DNA of 64,000 bases, taken from contig NZ_JARWOJ010000399.1 of assembly GCF_029868625.1 (NCBI RefSeq), positions 1-64,000 on the forward strand, given 5' to 3'. The position numbers and the translations under genes were made by a program. Below are positions 58,802 through 64,000 of the stretch, in pieces (position 1 is the stretch's first letter; each line of letters begins with the position of its first letter). The notes under the pieces were generated by a model. It did no database searches and was not told the origin of the DNA. It saw only the letters and a program-made list of their open reading frames with translations. This stretch comes from Nocardia neocaledoniensis (GTDB lineage: Bacteria; Actinomycetota; Actinomycetes; Mycobacteriales; Mycobacteriaceae).

Positions 58802-59857
58802 ATGAGCAGGGAACAGACAGTGTCGCCGGGCACCGAAGCTGTGGTCCCGGATGCGACGCTGGCAGGCCAGCGCTTCGGATTCCGCGATCACTACGAGGTC
58901 GGCCGCGAGAAGATCAGGGAATTCGCCAGGGCCGTGCAGAATCTGCACCCCGCCCATCACCAGGAAGTCGACGCACGCAAGCTCGGCTACGACGGCATCA
59001 TCGCGCCGCCGACCTTCGCCTCGGTGATCGGCATGAGCGCCACCAGGGCGCTGCTCGACAGCGTGCTCACCGAGTACGACCTCTCGCAGGTCCTGCAGAC
59101 CGACCAGGTCTTCGAGATCTACCGCCCGATGCTGGCGGGCGACCGGATCAGCACCGAGATCGAGATCGAGTCGATCCGCCAGTTCGGCGACAACGACTTC
59201 GTCAACGTCGGCTTCCAGTTGATCAACCAGGACGGCGACACCGCCGTGCAGGGCACCACCACCATCGTGGCCCGCCGCGGCGTCGAGGTCGATCCGAACA
59301 TCGTCGAGGCCGTCGAGAACATCAGCATGCAGCCGCGCCCCGCCGACACCGCCGGGCTCGACACCGACGACGTGCTGATCCGCCGCACCGGCCCGGCGCC
59401 CGAGGCCGCACCGCGCGAGTTCGCGCCCGTCAACACCACCCCCGAATTCGACTCGCTCGTCAAGGGCGGCGAACTCCCGCCGGGAGTTGCCAGGGTGACC
59501 CGCGGCGACCTCGCCAACTACGCGGGCGTCTCCGGCGACCCGAACCCGATCCACTTCAGCGACCGCGCCGCCGAACTGGCCGGCCTGCCGACGGTGGTGG
59601 CCCACGGCCTGCTCACCATGGGCCTGGCCGCGCAATACCTCACCGACTGGCTCGGCGATCCGACCGCGATCGAGAAGCTGGCCGTGCGGTTCTCCGGCTT
59701 CGTCCCGGTGCCGCCGACCGAGCCGGGCGTCATCGAGTTCTCGGGCAAGATCAAGTCGATCGATCCGGAGCGGCGCGCCGCCACCGTGCTGCTGAGCGGA
59801 GTTTCCGAGGGGCGCAAGCTCTTCGGCCGCGCGGTCGCCGAAATCCGCCTCACCTGA
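58802..59857 (+). CDS. Fused (3R)-hydroxyacyl-ACP dehydratase HadA/HadB
   Basis: 351 aa. Residues 15-180 form a HadA-like hot-dog domain (PPTFASVIGMSATRALL), and residues 225-351 a HadB-like domain with the hydratase motif YAGVSGDPNPIHFSDRAAELAG and AHGLLTMGLAAQYL. In mycobacteria these are separate subunits of the FAS-II dehydratase for mycolic acid elongation. Here they are one chain, with a Pro/Ala-rich linker around 195-220. Only the HadB half carries the catalytic Asp and His. Confidence 0.9.
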   Translation: MSREQTVSPGTEAVVPDATLAGQRFGFRDHYEVGREKIREFARAVQNLHPAHHQEVDARKLGYDGIIAPPTFASVIGMSATRALLDSVLTEYDLSQVLQTDQVFEIYRPMLAGDRISTEIEIESIRQFGDNDFVNVGFQLINQDGDTAVQGTTTIVARRGVEVDPNIVEAVENISMQPRPADTAGLDTDDVLIRRTGPAPEAAPREFAPVNTTPEFDSLVKGGELPPGVARVTRGDLANYAGVSGDPNPIHFSDRAAELAGLPTVVAHGLLTMGLAAQYLTDWLGDPTAIEKLAVRFSGFVPVPPTEPGVIEFSGKIKSIDPERRAATVLLSGVSEGRKLFGRAVAEIRLT

Positions 59858-59881
59858 GGCGTTTCCGCCGGGGCGAACCGC

Positions 59882-61000
59882 CTAGCTCACCGCGATGAAG
59901 GTCAGCACGGTCGCCCCGATGCGGATCATGTCGCCGTCGGCCAGCAACGCGCCGGTGTCGATGGGGAGTTCGTTCACGTACACCCCATTGGCCGAATGCA
60001 GGTCCTTGATCAGCAGTCCGGCGCGGCTCGGCATGATGTGGGCGTGGTAGCGGCTGGCCTTCGGGTCGTCGAGCACCAGCTCGTTGTCGGTCATCCGGCC
60101 GATCCTGATGCCGCCGTGCGGAATCGGGATGGTGCGGCCGTCGGCGAAGCGTAGATTGCCGTTGCGGATCGAGCGCGGCACCTCGGTGACCGTCTCGGTC
60201 ATGGCGGCGGCGAGCTGCTCGGATCGCTTGGCCTCCACCACATTCAGCGGCTCCTGACGCAGCACCCGCTGTTCCAGGTCGATCAACGCGGCACCGGGAT
60301 CGATACCGAGTTCCTCGGCGAGCACGGTGCGCACCCGGCGGCACGCCTCCAGCGCGTCGGCCTGCCTGCCGGACAGGTACAGCGCGGTGATCAGCTGACC
60401 CCACAGCGGCTCGCGCAGCGGGTGCTCGTTGGTCATCGAGACCAGCTCACCGATCACCGAAGAGGCGCGCCCGCAGGCGATCTCGGCATCGACGCGGGCC
60501 GACACGGCGAGCAGCCGTTCCTCGTCCATCGCGGTGGCGAAGCCGTCGGCGAACTGCAGTCCGGCCAGGTCGGACAGCGCGCGGCCGGTCCACTCGCGCA
60601 GCGCGGCGCCGAAGAGGTTGGCCGCGCCGGGGTGGTCACCGGCCTCCAGGCAGCGGGTGCCCGCCTCCCGCGCGTTCTCGAACCGGCCGAGATCGCACGC
60701 GGTATCCGGGATCTCGAGCCGATAGCCCGCACCCTCGGTCCGCAGCACCTGCGCCGGATCGATACCGGCGTTGCGCAGCGCCTTGCGGATATTGGAGACG
60801 AACACCTGCAGGCTGGCGGCATAGGAATCCGGCGGATCCTCGTTCCACACCATCTCGGCGAGCACGGCGGAAGACACCGCGCGCCGTCGGTTGACGGTGA
60901 GCGCGGCGAGGAGGGCGCGCGGCTTGGGCCCGCCGACCGCCACCGGCTCACCGCCGACCAGCAGTCGAACGGGCCCGAGCACACGGACATCAAGACTCAT
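59882..61000 (-). CDS. embR: EmbR-type transcriptional regulator with FHA domain
   Basis: 372 aa SARP-like regulator in EmbR order: OmpR-type winged helix (about 1-95, ALLAALTVNRRRAVSSAVLAEMVW), bacterial transcriptional activation helical repeat domain (100-255), then a C-terminal FHA domain (about 280-372) with IRIGRMTDNELVL, ASRYHAH and SANGVYVNE. FHA domains bind phosphothreonine, so a Ser/Thr kinase probably controls it; in mycobacteria PknH phosphorylates EmbR to regulate embCAB. The emb genes are not in this window. Confidence 0.88.
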   Translation of the reverse strand: MSLDVRVLGPVRLLVGGEPVAVGGPKPRALLAALTVNRRRAVSSAVLAEMVWNEDPPDSYAASLQVFVSNIRKALRNAGIDPAQVLRTEGAGYRLEIPDTACDLGRFENAREAGTRCLEAGDHPGAANLFGAALREWTGRALSDLAGLQFADGFATAMDEERLLAVSARVDAEIACGRASSVIGELVSMTNEHPLREPLWGQLITALYLSGRQADALEACRRVRTVLAEELGIDPGAALIDLEQRVLRQEPLNVVEAKRSEQLAAAMTETVTEVPRSIRNGNLRFADGRTIPIPHGGIRIGRMTDNELVLDDPKASRYHAHIMPSRAGLLIKDLHSANGVYVNELPIDTGALLADGDMIRIGATVLTFIAVS

Positions 61001-61040
61001 GAGCTCGGGCCCCGTTTGATTGTTCGCGAAAACTGCCCGA

Positions 61041-62078
61041 TCAGGAACCGCTGACGGACCGACCGGCCGACTTCAGGTCGTTGCACGCCTCGACGACGCG
61101 CGCGGCCATCGAGGCCTCGGCCTTCTTCAGGTAGCTGCGCGGGTCGTAGACCTTCTTGTTGCCGACCTCGCCGTCGATCTTCAGCACACCGTCGTAATTG
61201 CTGAACATGTGGCCGGCGACCGGGCGGGTGAAGGCGTACTGGGTGTCGGTGTCGACGTTCATCTTCACCACGCCGTACCGCAGCGAGTCCTCGATCTCGG
61301 ACTTCAGCGAGCCCGAACCACCGTGGAAGACGAAGTCGAACGGCTGCGCGTCGGCGGCCAGGCCCAGCTTGGCGGCCGCGACCCGCTGGCCCTCGGCCAG
61401 CACCTCGGGCTTGAGCACCACGTTGCCCGGCTTGTACACGCCGTGCACGTTGCCGAAGGTGGCGGCGAGCAGGTACTTGCCGTTCTCGCCCGCGCCGAGC
61501 GCGTCGATGGTCTTCTCGAAGTCCTCGGGCGAGGTGTAGAGCTTGTCGTTGATCTCGGCCTCGACGCCGTCTTCCTCACCGCCGACGACGCCGATCTCGA
61601 CCTCGAGGATGATGTTGGCGGCCTTGGCGAGCTTGAGCAGCTCCTTGCCGATCTCGAGGTTCTCGTCGATCGGGATGGCCGAGCCGTCCCACATGTGCGA
61701 CTGGAACAGCGGGTTCCGGCCGTTGTTCACGCGCTCCTGAGAGATCGCGAGCAGCGGGCGCACGTAGGTGTCCAGCTTGTCCTTGGGGCAGTGGTCGGTG
61801 TGCAGCGCGATGGTGACGTCGTACTTGGCCGCCACCACGTGCGCGAACTCCGCCAGCGCCACCGCGCCGGTGACCATGTCCTTCACACCCAGGCCCGAGC
61901 CGAATTCCGCACCACCGGTCGAGAACTGGATGATGCCGTCGCTGCCCGCCTCCGCGAAGCCCTTGATGGCGGCGTTGATCGTCTCCGACGAGGTGCAGTT
62001 GATAGCCGGGAATGCGAACGAATGCGCCTTGGCCCGGCCGAGCATCTCGGCGTAGACCTCCGGAGTCGCGATAGGCAC
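61041..62078 (-). CDS. fbaA: Class II fructose-bisphosphate aldolase
   Basis: 345 aa from GTG with a GGAGGT ribosome binding site. Zinc ligands and active-site motifs are in LHTDHCPKDKL, EIGVVGGEEDG, FGNVHGVY and FHGGSGS. Glycolysis/gluconeogenesis enzyme splitting fructose-1,6-bisphosphate. Same context as in M. tuberculosis (next to a DedA gene). Confidence 0.97.
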   Translation of the reverse strand: MPIATPEVYAEMLGRAKAHSFAFPAINCTSSETINAAIKGFAEAGSDGIIQFSTGGAEFGSGLGVKDMVTGAVALAEFAHVVAAKYDVTIALHTDHCPKDKLDTYVRPLLAISQERVNNGRNPLFQSHMWDGSAIPIDENLEIGKELLKLAKAANIILEVEIGVVGGEEDGVEAEINDKLYTSPEDFEKTIDALGAGENGKYLLAATFGNVHGVYKPGNVVLKPEVLAEGQRVAAAKLGLAADAQPFDFVFHGGSGSLKSEIEDSLRYGVVKMNVDTDTQYAFTRPVAGHMFSNYDGVLKIDGEVGNKKVYDPRSYLKKAEASMAARVVEACNDLKSAGRSVSGS

Positions 62079-62228
62079 AGCAGTGACCTCCGTGTGTGGG
62101 GAGCGAAAAAACCAATTCTGTCAGGCCACACCCTAAGTTAGGAAGGGATGGCCGGGTTCACCGGCTTGTCCCATCGCCGATCACTACACAGCACTCGTGT
62201 CACAGATTCGACCGGTACTGTGGGGGCC

Positions 62229-62945
62229 GTGACTTTGCTGGCGGTTTCCGATGTGATGACGCACAACCTCGCGTTGACCCAGTTGCTGGACCCGATGTAT
62301 CTACTCCAGGACACCTGGCTGAAGAACGCGGTTCTCCCGGCCATCCTGGTGATCGTCTTCATCGAAACCGGCCTGCTGTTCCCGTTGCTGCCCGGTGACT
62401 CGCTGCTGTTCACCGGTGGCATGCTGGCCGCCCAGGGCAGCCCGAACATCTGGGTGCTCGTGCCGCTGGTCACGCTCACCGCGTTCCTCGGCGACCAGTG
62501 CGCGTACTGGATCGGCCGCCGGATCGGCCCGGCCATCTTCCGTAAGGAGGACAGCCGCTTCTTCAAGAAGCAGTACGTCACCGAGACGCACGAGTTCTTC
62601 GAGAAGCACGGCCCGAAGACGATCATCCTGGCCAGGTTCGTGCCGATCGTGCGTACCTTCATGCCGGTGCTGGCCGGTGTGTCGAAGATGAGCTACCGCA
62701 AGTACGTGGCGTTCGACATCGTCGGCGCCGTGCTGTGGGGTGGCGGCATCACGATCCTGGGCTACTTCCTCGGCAACGTCTCGTTCATCCGCGACCACAT
62801 CGAGGCCATCTTCCTGCTGATCGTGTTCGTCTCGATCCTGCCCGCGATCATCACCGTCGGGAAGAAGATCCTGAGCAGCCGCAAGACGACCACCGAGGCC
62901 GCGCCCGCCGCCGAGCTGGCCGCTTCGACGAACGAGACGCACTGA
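62229..62945 (+). CDS. DedA family membrane protein
   Basis: 238 aa from GTG 62229 (an in-frame ATG at 62148 is possible). DedA/VTT hallmarks: ETGLLFPLLPGDSLLFTGG, FLGDQCAYWIGRRIG and ILARFVPIVRTFMPVLAGVSKM. The family transports polyprenyl phosphate or phospholipids between leaflets. Corresponds to Rv0364. A second DedA gene follows after 5 nt. Confidence 0.88.
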   Translation: MTLLAVSDVMTHNLALTQLLDPMYLLQDTWLKNAVLPAILVIVFIETGLLFPLLPGDSLLFTGGMLAAQGSPNIWVLVPLVTLTAFLGDQCAYWIGRRIGPAIFRKEDSRFFKKQYVTETHEFFEKHGPKTIILARFVPIVRTFMPVLAGVSKMSYRKYVAFDIVGAVLWGGGITILGYFLGNVSFIRDHIEAIFLLIVFVSILPAIITVGKKILSSRKTTTEAAPAAELAASTNETH

Positions 62946-62950
62946 TCCCT

Positions 62951-63640
62951 GTGACCGCGGTACCGTCGATTCACGCTCTGGGCAGCTTCGATCCGCTGAT
63001 CTCGGCCGGGCCCGCCGTGGTCTGGACGGTGGTGCTGGTCTTCGTCTTCCTGGAGTGCGCGTTCATCATCGGGCTGTTCCTGCCCGGTGACTCCATGCTC
63101 ATCACCGCGGGCATCGTGATGGCCTCGCACGCCAACGGCGAGGCCCACGTGTGGGCGTTGTCGCTGGGCACGATGCTCGCGGCGATCGCGGGCAATCAGG
63201 TCGGCTACGTCGTCGGCCAGCGCACCGGGCATCGCCTGGTCGCGCGCAAGAACGGCCGGTATATCAACACCAGGAATCTGGAGAAGGTCACGGCGCTACT
63301 GGAACGGCACGGGTTCTTCGCCGTGCTGGTGGCGCGCTGGATTCCGTGGGTGCGCACGCTGTGCCCGATGGTCGCGGGCGCGGCGGGCATGGACCATCGC
63401 CGCTACACGATCGCGAGCACCATCGGCGCGATCATCTGGGCGCCGGTGCTGTTGCTGATCGGCTACTACGCGGGCGAGTTCCTCGAGCAGGTGCCGTGGC
63501 TGATGCCCGCGGTGATCGGGATCATGATCGTCGGCCTGGTCATCGGGACGCTGCTCGGCCTGCGGCACTACCGGCAGGAGATGGCCAAGCCGGTGGAGGA
63601 ATTCGACCTCGACCGCGAGCACGCCGACCTGGACAGCTGA
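62951..63640 (+). CDS. DedA family membrane protein (second copy)
   Basis: 229 aa from GTG. LECAFIIGLFLPGDSMLITAG, AIAGNQVGYVVGQRTG and VLVARWIPWVRTLCPMVAGAAGM mark a complete DedA protein, distinct from the one just upstream, with which it forms an operon. The tandem pair is a lineage-specific expansion of the single mycobacterial gene (recalled). Confidence 0.88.
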   Translation: MTAVPSIHALGSFDPLISAGPAVVWTVVLVFVFLECAFIIGLFLPGDSMLITAGIVMASHANGEAHVWALSLGTMLAAIAGNQVGYVVGQRTGHRLVARKNGRYINTRNLEKVTALLERHGFFAVLVARWIPWVRTLCPMVAGAAGMDHRRYTIASTIGAIIWAPVLLLIGYYAGEFLEQVPWLMPAVIGIMIVGLVIGTLLGLRHYRQEMAKPVEEFDLDREHADLDS

Positions 63641-63642
63641 GC

Positions 63643-64000
63643 TCAGAGCCCGGCCGCGGTGACCTGATACGCCGCTTCCATCAGCATCCAGCCCGACAGC
63701 TGCACGGACAGGTCGCGTTCGGGCACGGTCGACGCCGTCACCGAGCCGCCCGGCGTGAACTTGCCCGCGCCCGCCGTGCCGCCGGGTAACCTCGCCGGTT
63801 TGCTCCAGTCGTGGCCGAACAGCGGCTCGCCCTCGACCTCGAGGCGGTTGGCCCACGCGGCCGTGGCCGAGGCCTTGACGATGGCGGCCGCGATCCGCCG
63901 CGCGGCCTCCTCGTGCTTGCCCTCGCCGGGCAGCATGAGCGCGACCACCGCGAGATAGCGGGCCAGGATGCCGTTGAACAGGCCGCCGTCGCCACCGCCG
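63643..64000 (-). CDS. Glycoside hydrolase family 76-like protein (C-terminal part)
   Basis: Partial: the frame is open to the window edge, so only about 118 C-terminal residues are seen. DGGLFNGILARYLAVVALMLPG and LSGWMLMEAAYQVTAAG resemble the C-terminus of GH76 alpha-1,6-mannanase-like proteins. The position after DedA corresponds to M. tuberculosis Rv0365c. Convergent with the second DedA gene, 2 nt apart. Confidence 0.75.
   Translation of the reverse strand, partial: GGGDGGLFNGILARYLAVVALMLPGEGKHEEAARRIAAAIVKASATAAWANRLEVEGEPLFGHDWSKPARLPGGTAGAGKFTPGGSVTASTVPERDLSVQLSGWMLMEAAYQVTAAGL

Overview
The window is high-GC actinobacterial chromosome, most likely Nocardia or a close mycolic-acid-producing relative. 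The evidence is gene content and order. Many genes match Mycobacterium tuberculosis blocks recalled from memory: thiG-thiS-thiO/thiE, mutT3, glnX-glnH-pknG, ackA-pta and fgd1 (the Rv0407-Rv0417 block); rhodanese-metZ (Rv0390-Rv0391); and purA, Rv0358, Rv0359, Rv0360c, Rv0361, fba, DedA and a GH76-like gene (Rv0357c-Rv0365c). A fused HadA/HadB dehydratase, an EmbR-type regulator and F420-dependent enzymes point the same way. I saw no rRNA, tRNA, CRISPR array or insertion sequence.

Layout. 0.1-7.8 kb: a five-gene catabolic operon on the minus strand (AtuA-like protein, acyl-CoA dehydrogenase, acyl-CoA carboxylase beta, biotin-carboxylase/BCCP alpha, second acyl-CoA dehydrogenase) with overlapping start and stop codons and a palindromic candidate operator at its head. 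It resembles branched or isoprenoid acyl-CoA catabolism. 7.9-11.2 kb: two small membrane proteins, a class III nucleotide cyclase and an ABC exporter. 11.3-14.1 kb: thiamine thiazole genes thiO-thiS-thiG, divergent from thiE. 14.2-25.2 kb: MutT3, the amino-acid-sensing GlnX-GlnH-PknG operon, acetate kinase/Pta, an F420-dependent reductase and Fgd1. 25.3-33.8 kb: a HAD phosphatase, an unusual membrane Ser/Thr kinase, a luciferase-like monooxygenase with its FMN reductase and YceI, an ABC ATPase pseudogene, a MarR/DJ-1 pair under a long palindrome, and an NfeD-like/flotillin pair.

33.9-36.2 kb is the accessory part. It is visibly richer in A+T and carries an EspC-like protein, a WXG-type protein with a C-terminal effector-like domain, and a small lipoprotein, all in one overlapping operon. 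This looks like a type VII secreted toxin-immunity module, and a truncated PIN-domain remnant lies beside it. 36.2-48.1 kb: small membrane and unknown proteins, metZ and a rhodanese under a SAM-IV riboswitch, FprA, an amidohydrolase, alpha-methylacyl-CoA racemase, a MocR-type regulator, Ogt, a hydrolase and a lipoprotein. 48.3-64.0 kb: a Gly/Ala-rich exported protein beside a decayed paralogous fragment, then the purA-to-GH76 block with insertions (a glycosyltransferase, a FUSC-like protein, HadAB, EmbR) and a very large low-complexity version of the Rv0361 protein.

Four themes link the genes: Ser/Thr kinase signalling (PknG, the membrane kinase, an FHA-domain EmbR, and proteins with short Thr-containing motifs), F420 and flavin redox chemistry, CoA-ester catabolism, and cell-envelope lipid metabolism. 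Starts were chosen by homology to family N-termini, ribosome binding sites and operon overlaps; GTG starts are common.
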